Origin: Natronosalvus caseinilyticus
Lineage (GTDB): Archaea > Halobacteriota > Halobacteria > Halobacteriales > Natrialbaceae
Assembly (NCBI RefSeq): GCF_017357105.1
Contig: NZ_CP071596.1
Location: 434,001 to 498,000, forward strand
Direction: 5' to 3'
Length of the DNA: 64,000 nucleotides
Shown here: piece by piece, positions 8,129 through 16,840 of the stretch
Layout of the letters: every line of letters starts with the position of its first letter
Numbering within the stretch: the first letter of the stretch is position 1
The notes under the pieces: model-generated
The model's input: the letters and a program-made list of their open reading frames with translations, nothing else
What the model was told of the DNA's origin: nothing
The model's database searches: none
Made by a program: the position numbers and the translations under genes

Positions 8129-9601
8129 TCACTCATCCTGTGCGAGGTCGCGAATGTCGCTCATGCGTGGGTTGCCCTGGAGCACGCCGTGGAGTCCCGA
8201 CAGGGGGTCACCGACCCGGATACCGTCGTCGGTGATCTCGAACTCACGGAGACTGTGCTCGAACCCGCCGGTTCGTTTCTTCAGGACGCCGATGACCTTC
8301 CGCAGTCGACCGTCCAGCTCGACGTAGCTCATGAACGTGAGGTTGTCAGCCAGGTAGCTGATGTTCGGGCTCGTCGCCGTCGAGATGCCGGTGATTTCGG
8401 AGATCTCGTTCGTGAAGATGACCGTCACGCCCTCGTTCTTGAGGTAGCGAGTCAGGCCGTGAAGTTTTCGAATCAGTTCCGACTCCTCGCCCTGAACCGA
8501 AATCGTGTAGCCGTCGATGCCGTCGATGAACACGACGTCGGTTCCCTGGGTTTCGACCTGTTCGATGATCCGGTGGGCGAACTCCTCGTTCGAGAGCGTC
8601 AGCGGTTCGACCTGCTCGATCGTGAGCGTCCCAGATTCGCGCAGCTCGTCGATGGGAAACCCGATCGACCTCGTTCGATGGCAGTAGGTCTCGAGGCCCT
8701 CCTCGAAGAGGTAGGCCGCACACGTCATCCCCTCCTCGATCGCCTGGACCATGAACTGCGTGCCGAGGGTCGTCTTTCCGACGCCGGAGGGGCCGCTGAT
8801 GAACGTGACCGTCCGTTGCTCGAATCCGCCCTCGAGCAGGTCGTCGAGTTCGCCGACTCCCGACCGAAGCGGGGTCGGGTCGAACGTCGTCTCTTCGTGC
8901 ACGGGAACGACGTCCGGGTAGACCTCGATCCCGTTCTGCCGAATCTCGAGGCCGTGTTCTCCCTCCATCTGTCCGAGCGCGCGGTGTTTCGCGGGGGTGA
9001 TGCGTCGTCCATCGACTCCGCGAGTGAGTTCGATGATCCCGTCGCTCAGCGAACGAACTTCGGCGTCGGACTTCTCGTCGTAGGCCGTGGGCGCCGTGGC
9101 GACGACCGTGATGTCGCGCTGTTTGAGGAACCGCATGAACGCGAGCATCCGCTTGCGGAACTGATAGCCACTCGACTCGACGTACCGGAGCTGGGTGATC
9201 GGGTCGAGGACGACGCGCGTCGGATCGATCTCCTTGATCGCGTCGTGAACGTCGCGGGTGTACTGCTCCTGTTCGAGGTCGCTCGGGTGGACCAGGTCGT
9301 AGGCCTCGTCCTGGGTGAAGAAGTCTGATTCGGGCCCCAGGTCGAGGAACTCGGCATCGCTGACGTCGATTCCGACGGCCAGCCCGTTCGAGACGATTTC
9401 CTCCTGGGACTCCTCGCCGTGGATACAGAGCACGGTCTCTCCCTCCCCGAGTCCCGCCTCGAGGAAGTGCATACCGAGAAGCGTCTTCCCCGTTCCCGGT
9501 TCACCCTGGACGAGATACATACGGCCACGGACGAGTCCGCCGTTCAGAAGAGTATCGAGGCCATCAATTCCCGATCGGATCGTAGAGATGGATGCCGACA
9601 T
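8129..9601 (-). CDS. KaiC-like double-domain RecA ATPase
   Basis: 490 residues with two KaiC domains. Walker A motifs are GEPGTGKT at 33-40 and GPSGVGKT at 270-277. Walker B strands are RVVLDPI at about 128 and VVFIDGIDG at about 353. The catalytic Glu pair follows the first P-loop strand (HGEESQEE). Haloarchaeal KaiC homologues act in signalling rather than as a proven circadian oscillator; no kaiA or kaiB is present here. The C-terminal tail lacks an obvious Ser-Thr phosphorylation pair. A TATA-like TTTTATC at 9629-9637 is 28-36 nt before the ATG, and the histidine kinase gene follows. Confidence 0.93.
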   Translation of the reverse strand: MSASISTIRSGIDGLDTLLNGGLVRGRMYLVQGEPGTGKTLLGMHFLEAGLGEGETVLCIHGEESQEEIVSNGLAVGIDVSDAEFLDLGPESDFFTQDEAYDLVHPSDLEQEQYTRDVHDAIKEIDPTRVVLDPITQLRYVESSGYQFRKRMLAFMRFLKQRDITVVATAPTAYDEKSDAEVRSLSDGIIELTRGVDGRRITPAKHRALGQMEGEHGLEIRQNGIEVYPDVVPVHEETTFDPTPLRSGVGELDDLLEGGFEQRTVTFISGPSGVGKTTLGTQFMVQAIEEGMTCAAYLFEEGLETYCHRTRSIGFPIDELRESGTLTIEQVEPLTLSNEEFAHRIIEQVETQGTDVVFIDGIDGYTISVQGEESELIRKLHGLTRYLKNEGVTVIFTNEISEITGISTATSPNISYLADNLTFMSYVELDGRLRKVIGVLKKRTGGFEHSLREFEITDDGIRVGDPLSGLHGVLQGNPRMSDIRDLAQDE

Positions 9602-9908
9602 AGACGGCGAGACACTACGGGAGGGGTGAGATAAAAGCTGAGTACTCCGTAGCCTGAAAATCGCAACAGACGACGATTGTCACCGGTATTCGGTACAATC
9701 GGTCGGGAATCGGTGCAATATAACGGACCGCCACCATCGGCCGAGCCACCGTCGACCGTCCGATGGCGAACTCGAGTCCGGGTATCGCCGCCCACCCGGT
9801 TTAGCCACCCCCTCCCCCCCCCACCCAACCCCACCTCCTCAGTCCAATGTCGCCCACCCTCGCTGTCGTGGTCGGCGGATTTATCGCTTTGCTAACCGAA
9901 CGTGGCAT
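9602..9908. other. Divergent promoter region
   Basis: This 307-bp stretch separates kaiC (minus) from the SpoIIM-like gene (plus). It holds the TATA-like sites for both, at 9629-9637 and 9880-9885. Between them, 9690-9725 has imperfect short direct repeats (CGGTACAAT and CGGTGCAAT, 20-odd nt apart), possibly a regulator site. Small open frames here are proline/glycine-rich and unconvincing. Confidence 0.5.
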
Positions 9909-10736
9909 ATGGCGACACGTTCGCGACCGGCGACGGACTCGAGACGGAGTCGACGGACACTCGTACTCGTGCTCGCGCTGGCGGCCCTGTCGCTCCTGAC
10001 CGCGCTGTATCTCCTGATCACGGAATCGTCGGTTCGCCCGGCCGTTGGCGCGTCACTCCTGGCGGGCGGGTTCGCCGCGTTCGCTGCCGTCGACCGGCTG
10101 AGCGAGCGGCGAGTGCTCGCGTCCCTCGAGGCCGCGTGGCGCGAGCACCGACCCTACGTCGGCTTCGCTGCCGCGACCTTCGCCGTCGGTATCCTCCTGG
10201 GCGTTCTCCTCTACGCGCTCGGGGTCGACCTGCTCGAGTTCGTGCTCGAGGCCCTCGGGGAGGAGTTTACAGGAGAGGAACTCGAGCCCGGTGGCGAACC
10301 GGGGTCCGGAGGCGCGTCGATCGAACTGACGGCTGGACTGTTCGTCGTCAACAACTCGGGCCCCTACGTGCTCGCCATTCTCGGCGCCGTCTCGCTCGGG
10401 GCGTTCACGCTCCTCATCATGGTTTTCAACGGCATCCTCATCGGTAATCTCGGTGCCGGCCTCGGCGGCCAGATGGGGTACGCCGAGTTCGTCGCCCTGC
10501 TCGTCCCCCACGGCGTGTTCGAACTCACGGCGCTCTTCGTCGCCGCCGGCATCGGCTTCCGACTCGTCCACCGCTTCGGTCAGCGCCTTCGCGGAAGCCG
10601 TGACTCGTTTCTCACGAAGCGGTACCTCTATCGGACCGGGCTCCTGACGTGCTTCGGCTGGTTCCTGCTGGTGCTGGCGGCGTTCGTCGAGGCGTACGTG
10701 ACCATCACCATTGTCGAGGCGCTCTTCGAGATCTGA
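9909..10736 (+). CDS. SpoIIM-family (stage II sporulation protein M) membrane protein
   Basis: 275 residues with about six hydrophobic helices. The family signature is the FNGILIGNLGAGLGG turn followed by LLVPHGVFELTALFVAAGIG, shared by SpoIIM homologues across non-sporulating bacteria and archaea. The protein is integral to the membrane. An archaeal role is not established; a transport or membrane-remodelling function is usually guessed. A Gly/Glu-rich extracellular or cytoplasmic loop lies at residues 118-135. The TATA box TTTATC at 9880-9885 is 24-29 nt before the ATG. Confidence 0.9.
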   Translation: MATRSRPATDSRRSRRTLVLVLALAALSLLTALYLLITESSVRPAVGASLLAGGFAAFAAVDRLSERRVLASLEAAWREHRPYVGFAAATFAVGILLGVLLYALGVDLLEFVLEALGEEFTGEELEPGGEPGSGGASIELTAGLFVVNNSGPYVLAILGAVSLGAFTLLIMVFNGILIGNLGAGLGGQMGYAEFVALLVPHGVFELTALFVAAGIGFRLVHRFGQRLRGSRDSFLTKRYLYRTGLLTCFGWFLLVLAAFVEAYVTITIVEALFEI

Positions 10737-10797
10737 TCGGCTATCGACGGGACGGAGTCGGGGGAGACGGCGTCAGCTATCGATACAGCCGAACCGA

Positions 10798-11241
10798 TCA
10801 GTCTCGAGGCGAATCGTCCACCGGCACCTCCCTGTCGTACGTCGTCACCGGCACGACCACCGAGCCCGGCGGCGCGTCGGTCACCGTCGCCGCCACCGTC
10901 GTCTCCTCGAGGTCGGTGTCCGACTCGAGCATCTCGAAACCGTCGTCCGTCTCGACGGCGACCGCGACGTCGGTCGGACTGGCCCCCGGCGGTAGTTCCG
11001 AGGGGTCGTACGGGAGTTCGACGCGGCAGGCCACGAGCCCCTCGACCTCGTCGACGGCGTACAGTTCGACGGGGTCGCCCAGCGCGCCTGGCGGGACCTC
11101 GACGTCGGATTCAGCCTCGACGATCTCGACGGCGTCGGGGACCGAGGAGGCGACCAGTTCGAGACGCGCGGATGTTCCGGGAGCAGTCCGCTCGAGCGTC
11201 CGTTCGGTGATATCCTGTGGATCGTAGCCGGGAATGGGCAT
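10798..11241 (-). CDS. Acidic protein of unknown function
   Basis: 147 residues, strongly acidic, no membrane span. It begins MPIPGYDPQDITERTLERTA and is mostly alternating beta-type sequence (LELVASSVPDAVEIVE, VACRVELPYDPSEL, TTVAATVTDAPPGSVVVPVT). This suggests a small all-beta domain. I do not recognise a family. It lies 72 nt downstream of a universal stress protein gene on the same strand and may share its transcript. Its coding bias matches its neighbours. Confidence 0.6.
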   Translation of the reverse strand: MPIPGYDPQDITERTLERTAPGTSARLELVASSVPDAVEIVEAESDVEVPPGALGDPVELYAVDEVEGLVACRVELPYDPSELPPGASPTDVAVAVETDDGFEMLESDTDLEETTVAATVTDAPPGSVVVPVTTYDREVPVDDSPRD

Positions 11242-11313
11242 GGGCTATCGTTCGAGCGTCATCGCCGTAGTTCCTCGGCGTGCTATCGCGTGGTCGGCCG
11301 TCCGCGACCGTGG

Positions 11314-11772
11314 TCAGACAGACAACACCGGCTGGCTCGCGTACGAGAGAACGTACTCGGCGGCCTTCTCGAGGACCTCCGTCGGCGCGTCGGTCACGGA
11401 CTCGCGCGGGAGCACGATGAAGTCGGCGTCGACGGCTTCGGCGGCGTCGAGGACGACACTTCCGGGGTGGCGCGTCTTGATCGACGGCGAGAAGCCGTGC
11501 GCCGTCGACGTCGAGAACTTGACGTCGTAGGCGTCGGTCACGCCCGCAACCTCCTCGAGGAAGCCCTGGGTGTTCTCGGCGACGTCGGTCTCGGAGACGA
11601 CGCCCGAATCCATGCCGTGAACGACCTCCCGGCCGAGGACGAACAGGACGTGGACGGTCGCGTCGTATCGGTCGGCGATGGCGACGGCGTACTCGACGGC
11701 GGTGGCGGAGTCCTCGCTGCCGTCGACCGGGGCGAGCACGGTGTCGACGGTGAGCGGATCGCTGACGTCCAT
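11314..11772 (-). CDS. Universal stress protein, non-canonical (no ATP loop)
   Basis: 152 residues with the UspA fold order: strand TVLAPVDGSEDSATAVEYA, then TVHVLFVLG, a variable middle, DADFIVLPRES and final VLSYASQPVLSV. The G-2x-G-9x-G-S/T nucleotide loop of ATP-binding Usps is missing; LPRESVTDAPTEVLEKA stands in its place. It probably belongs to the non-ATP-binding class. It is transcribed away from a second, canonical usp gene 240 bp away. Confidence 0.85.
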   Translation of the reverse strand: MDVSDPLTVDTVLAPVDGSEDSATAVEYAVAIADRYDATVHVLFVLGREVVHGMDSGVVSETDVAENTQGFLEEVAGVTDAYDVKFSTSTAHGFSPSIKTRHPGSVVLDAAEAVDADFIVLPRESVTDAPTEVLEKAAEYVLSYASQPVLSV

Positions 11773-12010
11773 ACGGCCAGTGGGCGTGCCGGTGGCAAAA
11801 AACCAACCGTCTCCACGCTCGGGCGGGCGTCCGTCGGCCGGGGTGTCGAGACGCGCCCACGGTCACCGGATATCAAGATGCGCCGTCCATCTCGGAAATA
11901 TCGAGACGCGCCGTTCGCTCGAGGCATCAGTTCTGACCGATCGGTTCCGACTGACACCGCACCAGCGACGTTCGAATGCGTTTATAGGTCCGGAGGGGAA
12001 ACGTACGACC

Positions 12011-12481
12011 ATGTTCGACACGGTCGTCGTCGCGACGGACGGGTCCGAGAGCGTCGAGCGCGCCGTCGAGGTCGGTATCGACCTCGCCGCCCGATTCGGC
12101 GCCGACGTACACGCCCTCTCGGTCGTCGACGCCAGCGAAGTCGACGCCTCGCCCGAACAGCTCCGCGAGGAGTTCCGAACCGCCCTCGAGACCCACGCCG
12201 AAGGCGCTCTCTCGAGCGTTCGCGACGAGGCCGGTCCCGGAATCACGACCGCAGTCCGGGAGGGTCGTCCGGCCCCCGAGGTCGTCGCGTACGCGCGCGA
12301 ACAGGACGCGGACCTGATCGTCACCGGCACGCGCGGTCGCCATGGGGAGAACCGCCTCCTGCTGGGGAGCGTCGCCGAGCGCGTCGTCCGCACGTCGCCG
12401 ATTCCGGTCCTGACGGTCAGACAACTCCCCGACGCGGAAGGCGAGGAGACGGCCGCCGGGAGCAGTCAGGCGACGACCTGA
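12011..12481 (+). CDS. Universal stress protein, ATP-binding type
   Basis: 156 residues. The start MFDTVVVATDGSESVERAVE is the classic first strand and loop of UspA. The full G-2x-G-9x-G-S motif is present (GTRGRHGENRLLLGS), so nucleotide binding is expected. A TATA box TTTATA at 11981-11986 is 25-30 nt before the ATG. The C-terminal 15 residues are Glu/Ser/Thr-rich and probably flexible. Haloarchaea carry many such paralogues; the specific stress is unknown. Confidence 0.93.
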   Translation: MFDTVVVATDGSESVERAVEVGIDLAARFGADVHALSVVDASEVDASPEQLREEFRTALETHAEGALSSVRDEAGPGITTAVREGRPAPEVVAYAREQDADLIVTGTRGRHGENRLLLGSVAERVVRTSPIPVLTVRQLPDAEGEETAAGSSQATT

Positions 12482-12535
12482 CCGGACTCGAGCGACATCC
12501 GGCGGTTACTTCCCTCTCGCCCCCACAGCAGGAGT

Positions 12536-13759
12536 ATGGACGCCGATCTCATCTCGAGTTCCGATCTCCCACTGGCTCGCAAATCCGTACTCCCGGGCAC
12601 CGGCTTCTTCCTACCCGACGACGTCGAGGACGGCCTCGAGGAGCAGAAAGCACGGGCCGCCCTCGAGGGTGCCGACGTCGCCGTCGTCGCGGACCCGGAC
12701 GCCGACGGGCTGGCCTGCGTGGCCATGATTCGCGAGGCGTACGACGACGTGCAGGTGGTTCCGGAGCCGCCGACGGACGACCAGGACGAGGAAGACGGTG
12801 CCGGGGTTGGTGAAGACCTTGAGCCCGATGCCGACCCCCTCGAGGAACCCGAACCGACTCCCCACCGCGTCGCCCTGCTCCCCGCGAGCCCCCACAACGT
12901 CGAGGAGGCCCTCGAGCGCGTCGCCGCCTACGCCGACCCCGGCATCGACTGCTACGTTTGCGACCTCTGCCCGGATCGTTACGAGTACGTCGAGGACGAA
13001 CTCGCAGCGCTGCTCGAGGTCGCCGGCGACGTCTCGTGGTTCGACCACCACCAGTGGGACGACGCCGTCGCCTCGGCGGTTCGCGAGGCGGGCGTCGACC
13101 TCGTCGTCGGCGACTCCGAGGAGGAGTGTACCGCCGACGTGACCCTCCGGTCGCTCGCCTACGACTTCGACGACAAGTACGAGACCCTCGCGGCGGTCAC
13201 TCGCGACCACGACCTCTGGCTCCGCGAGGACCCGCGAAGCGACGACCTGGCCGACTACGCCTACTGGACGAACCCCGCGGAGTACGTCGAGGTCGTCAGG
13301 GAGTACGGCGTCGACTTCCCCGCGTGGGTGCGCGAGTTCATCACCGAGCGCCGCGTCGAGAAGGAGGCCCTAATCGAGCAGGCAGTTGGCCGCGCGAAGT
13401 TCCACGACGTCGGCGGCTACACCGTCGGCGTCACCTACGGCCGCTGTTCGCAAAACGAAGTCGCCGAGGCCATGCGCGAGGAAGGCGCCGACGCCTCCGT
13501 CGTCGTCAAACCCGCCGGGTCGGCCTCGATTCGCGGCACCGACGAATTCGACCGCTGCCACGAGGTCGCGGGACGGGTCAACGGCGGCGGCCACCCGAAA
13601 GCCGCGGGCTGTAAGCCCGACATCTACGACGACATGCTCGATTACGCCCACCACTGGACGACCCGCGGTGCGGTCACGAAGCAGGTCATCCTCGAGGCGT
13701 TCGAGGACGTCGTCGAGAGTTCGAGTGCGGAGACCGCAGAGACGGAACTCGAGGAGTGA
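12536..13759 (+). CDS. DHH-family phosphoesterase (RecJ/NrnA-like)
   Basis: 407 residues. DHH motifs are clear: VADPDADGLA at residues 51-60, the metal-binding DHHQWDD at about 170-176, and the DHHA1 signature GGGHPKAAG near the end. These enzymes hydrolyse phosphodiesters (5' exonuclease, oligoribonuclease or cyclic dinucleotide hydrolysis) with Mn2+ or Mg2+. Residues 76-109 form an acidic, Glu/Asp/Pro insertion between motif I and the next strand, probably a haloarchaeal loop. The exact nucleic acid substrate cannot be assigned. It starts 54 nt after the usp gene and could be read from the same promoter. Confidence 0.9.
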   Translation: MDADLISSSDLPLARKSVLPGTGFFLPDDVEDGLEEQKARAALEGADVAVVADPDADGLACVAMIREAYDDVQVVPEPPTDDQDEEDGAGVGEDLEPDADPLEEPEPTPHRVALLPASPHNVEEALERVAAYADPGIDCYVCDLCPDRYEYVEDELAALLEVAGDVSWFDHHQWDDAVASAVREAGVDLVVGDSEEECTADVTLRSLAYDFDDKYETLAAVTRDHDLWLREDPRSDDLADYAYWTNPAEYVEVVREYGVDFPAWVREFITERRVEKEALIEQAVGRAKFHDVGGYTVGVTYGRCSQNEVAEAMREEGADASVVVKPAGSASIRGTDEFDRCHEVAGRVNGGGHPKAAGCKPDIYDDMLDYAHHWTTRGAVTKQVILEAFEDVVESSSAETAETELEE

Positions 13760-13823
13760 GACGACTGCGGATCGACCTTCTCTCCGCCGACCAGGTGGAC
13801 GGCCACCCGTCGTTCGTCGTTTC

Positions 13824-13863
13824 GTTCACGGGTTCACGGGTTTACGAGTTTACGAGTTCACGG
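13824..13863. repeat. Short degenerate tandem repeat
   Basis: About five copies of an 8-9-nt word related to TTCACGGG/TTTACGAG lie end to end between two convergent genes. The right edge runs into the stop end of the Tat protein gene. It looks like replication slippage; no coding or regulatory role is visible. Confidence 0.7.
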
Positions 13864-14305
13864 AAGCAGGCGCAGATTCCTCGTCGAACTCGAGCTCGAC
13901 GTCGATCACGTTTCTGGCGGCTGTCGAGCCGGAACGACGAGGCGAGCCGAGCGTGATCGTTCGGTCTCGCCGAGGCAGGTCGGAGTCGGTAAAGAGAAAG
14001 GCGCGAAACGACCGGGAGCCGTGGAACGTGACGACGTTCGTTACGTAGGTCTGCTCGAGCGCTCGCGGTCGCCAGTCGAGCTCGCGTTCGACGAGCGAGC
14101 AGCGCGATCCGGGCGCGTACTGGTACGAGAACATCGCACCGTGCGCGGGGACGGGGTCCGACCGAGGCGGCCCGCGTTCGGTCGCCGTCTCGGATTCGTC
14201 CGCGCTCTCGACCCGTCCGATCAGCCCGCTGGCCGCCCCAACGGTTCCGGATTGTAGCACTCGCCGTCTCGTCGTCGTTCGCTCGTCGAGGGTGTTGGAA
14301 GTCAT
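13850..14305 (-). CDS. Tat-exported protein of unknown function
   Basis: 151 residues from the ATG at 14303-14305. The N-terminus carries a twin-arginine type signal, TTRRRVLQSGTVGAASGL, with a short hydrophobic core and a cut near VESADES. The mature part has single-domain beta-rich sequence (GAMFSYQYAPGSRCSLVE, VTNVVTFHGSRSFRAFLF, RNVIDVELEFDEES). One Cys is present, not in a lipobox. An open frame continues upstream but has frame-shadow composition, so the internal ATG is chosen. No family recognised. Confidence 0.6.
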   Translation of the reverse strand: MTSNTLDERTTTRRRVLQSGTVGAASGLIGRVESADESETATERGPPRSDPVPAHGAMFSYQYAPGSRCSLVERELDWRPRALEQTYVTNVVTFHGSRSFRAFLFTDSDLPRRDRTITLGSPRRSGSTAARNVIDVELEFDEESAPASVNS

Positions 14306-14485
14306 AGAAACTCGAGCCACCGCACGGACCACGGGCGCCGAGAAAAAGGAGTGTTGCCGACGGTGCTGACGTTCCGCCGACGCTGTATCTCTCTCACGTC
14401 GGTCTCTCGGACACCATATAATTACAATATCCACTACGTATGAAATATTTATCCCGGGTGATGGTGTCGAGGGAGTTGAGAAACG

Positions 14486-15307
14486 ATGTTCTTTCAAGAA
14501 CCAACACTTCAGTACGAGGTCATCGTCGAAGAACCGGACCCGCACTTCGCCAAACTGCTCCAACAGGCGATCGGCGGGCAAGAGGGTGAGATGCGCGTCG
14601 CCCTCCAGTACATGTTCCAGGCGTGGGCGCTGCCCGAGGAGTACGAAGCCTACCGGAATCTCCTGATGGAAACCGCCGCCGAGGAACTCGGCCACATCGA
14701 GATGCTCGCCACGGCCGTCACGAAGAACCTCCGCGGCTCGCCCAAACAGATGCGCGAGGAGAGCGAAAACGCCGCGGCGGCCGCGGCGGCGATGACCGGC
14801 CAGAATCCGCGCCAGTTCCTCTCGGCCGGGCTCTCGGCGATGCCCGTCGACAGTAACGGCGTTCCCTTCACGGGCGGCTATATCGCCGCCTCGGGTAACC
14901 TCGCGGGCGACCTGTACGCGAACGTGATGGCCGAGGCGACCGGACGCACGCTCGCGACGCGCCTCTGGGAGTACACCGACGACCCCGGGATGAAGGACAT
15001 GCTCTCGTACCTCATCGCCCGCGACACCATGCACCAGAACCAGTGGCTCGAGGCCTTGGAGTCGCTCGAGGACCCGGTTCCGGTTCCCGCGAGCTTTCCG
15101 CAGGAAGAGGAGAATCAGGAGTTCAACTACGCGTTCATGTCGACTCGAAGAGAGCCCCAGGAGGACCCCGGCTACCCGTGGACGGAAGGTGACTCGCCCG
15201 ACGGAAAAGGCGAGTTCTCCTACCTCGCGGAACAACCCGGAGACGGCGAGGTCGTCGCTCCGGAGCCCGATCCGAAGACGCACAACGATCCTAACGAATC
15301 GAAGTGA
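14486..15307 (+). CDS. Manganese catalase
   Basis: 273 residues, the usual size. The ferritin-like dimanganese site is complete: E35 (GGQEGEM), E67 and H70 (EELGH), E150 (AEATG) and H183 (TMHQNQW). It dismutates hydrogen peroxide in the cytoplasm without haem. The C-terminal 80 residues are acidic, with PGYPWTEGDSPDGKGEFSY, as in other haloarchaeal members. The upstream region is AT-rich with a TATTTATCC element at 14447-14454, followed by a modest Shine-Dalgarno (GGAG) 10 nt before the ATG; a short 5' leader is therefore likely. Confidence 0.96.
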   Translation: MFFQEPTLQYEVIVEEPDPHFAKLLQQAIGGQEGEMRVALQYMFQAWALPEEYEAYRNLLMETAAEELGHIEMLATAVTKNLRGSPKQMREESENAAAAAAAMTGQNPRQFLSAGLSAMPVDSNGVPFTGGYIAASGNLAGDLYANVMAEATGRTLATRLWEYTDDPGMKDMLSYLIARDTMHQNQWLEALESLEDPVPVPASFPQEEENQEFNYAFMSTRREPQEDPGYPWTEGDSPDGKGEFSYLAEQPGDGEVVAPEPDPKTHNDPNESK

Positions 15308-15508
15308 GTTCGTCGCGCAGCCACGCGCCAGCCCTCCAATCGGCGATGAACGCGCGGTAAAGAACAAAAACGCCGTCCGTGCTCCGGGCGGCCTGCTGCG
15401 AGTGTGGACGCGGTAACCCGAACTTACGTCCGCAAGTTTTCGTCGTCCCGACGGGTGCAAGCACCGCCGTTATTCTTGACTGGGCTACAGGTCCGAACGG
15501 AGTTCATC

Positions 15509-15946
15509 ATGAGCGATACACCAACAGACACCGAACCGACCGGTCGCCGCGAAACCACGCGAAATACGATAAACACGGACGTCATGCAATGGCTGAGCGC
15601 CCTGGTTGCGCTGATCGGCCTGTACGTCGTCGCGTCGCCGTTCATCTTCGAAGCCACGGAGACGGCGATCTGGAACGACACGCTCATCGGAACGGCGATT
15701 TTCCTGCTCGCCGGGTACAACTTCTACCGGCTCTCGAGGGATCGGCTGGCGAGCGTCGGCGCCGCATCGCTGACCGTCCTGCTCGGCTTGTGGTTGTTGA
15801 TCGCGCCCTCGTTCATCGAGATGGGGAGTGATCAACTCGCGACCGGTACCGCCATCTCAGGCGCGCTCGTGGCCCTCCTCTCGGCGTACAACGCGTACGC
15901 CAACAACAAGGCCGACGCGCCCGACCGTGCTCGCGTTCGCGCCTGA
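15509..15946 (+). CDS. SPW-repeat-like membrane protein
   Basis: 145 residues from the ATG at 15509; an earlier in-frame ATG would add an Arg-rich stretch with no supporting promoter. Four hydrophobic helices are arranged as two similar halves: LYVVASPFIFEATETAIWND and LLIAPSFIEM occupy equivalent positions. This is the pattern of the SPW repeat family of small membrane proteins. The N-terminus is Thr/Arg-rich and cytoplasmic. A TTATTCTT element at 15470-15477 may be the TATA box. Function unknown. Confidence 0.75.
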   Translation: MSDTPTDTEPTGRRETTRNTINTDVMQWLSALVALIGLYVVASPFIFEATETAIWNDTLIGTAIFLLAGYNFYRLSRDRLASVGAASLTVLLGLWLLIAPSFIEMGSDQLATGTAISGALVALLSAYNAYANNKADAPDRARVRA

Positions 15947-16176
15947 GACGATCGGTCTTCCGTTTGTAGTGAACGAGCAACGATTCCGACCGCGAGCGGG
16001 CGATTCGCACATCGAGACGTCCAAGAAGCAGGTTGAAACAGTGGAGAGTTCGAGCATGCTATAGTTTCTATAGCGCTTCTCGAGTCAACTCAGCTCGCTC
16101 GAGGAGGGCGTCGAAATCACGCAACGAGCGAAAGAATAGCGACCGCGAAACGAGTCGGGAAGCAGAGTCGAACCGA

Positions 16177-16758
16177 CTACGGCGCTTCGTTCGTCTCAAT
16201 CGAGAACTCCCCGCGCGGGTAGCCGACGCACGTGAGGACGTACCCCTCACCCATCTCGTTCTCGTCGAGCATCTGCTGGTTGTCGTGTTCGATGAGTTCG
16301 TTCGCGTCACCCGAGATCTTGGCCGAACAGGAGACGCAACTCCCCTCGCGGCAGGCGTAGGGCAGGTCCCAGCCCTGGTCTTCACCCTGGTCGAGCAGCG
16401 GTTCGTTGTTGGCGACCTCGATCGTCTCGCCTTCCTTGACCCACTCGACCTCGTAGTACTCGATTTCGTCCTCGGGGATGTCGCCCGGGCCCGAGGCGGC
16501 CTCGCTCTCGCCCTCACCGCCCTCGAGTTCGCCACCGGCTTCGCCGCCGCCGACGGCCGCGACGGCGCCACCACCGCCGATGGCCCGGTTCATCGGCTCC
16601 GGGAAGTCCGTCTCGGGGACGCTCTTCGCACGATGTTCGAGGACGTCCTGGGAGATGTCCTCGGTCGGGCGCCACGGGGTCCCGCGGGCGAAGTGAAGCA
16701 CGGTCGCCCCGAGGGTCAGGGTGAGCCCGATGATGAGCCCCATCTGGCTGTAGTCCAT
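16177..16758 (-). CDS. Membrane-anchored 2Fe-2S ferredoxin
   Basis: 193 residues. Residues 5-22 are a single hydrophobic helix, followed by a Gly/Glu-rich linker (60-95) and a plant-type ferredoxin domain. Cluster ligands are C136, C141, C144 and C177 (C-x4-C-x2-C-x32-C). The canonical haloarchaeal ferredoxins are soluble, so the N-terminal anchor suggests an electron carrier held at the cytoplasmic membrane face. The TATA-like ATAAAT at 16783-16788 is 25-30 nt before the ATG, so the transcript is probably leaderless. The electron partner is not indicated by neighbours. Confidence 0.9.
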   Translation of the reverse strand: MDYSQMGLIIGLTLTLGATVLHFARGTPWRPTEDISQDVLEHRAKSVPETDFPEPMNRAIGGGGAVAAVGGGEAGGELEGGEGESEAASGPGDIPEDEIEYYEVEWVKEGETIEVANNEPLLDQGEDQGWDLPYACREGSCVSCSAKISGDANELIEHDNQQMLDENEMGEGYVLTCVGYPRGEFSIETNEAP

Positions 16759-16840
16759 ATGCGTGGGATTTGGGTGCAGTGATTTATGTGTGTTGCTCTT
16801 TCCTCGAACGGCGTTTCGAGGGCGGTCTGGACGCCGACGA

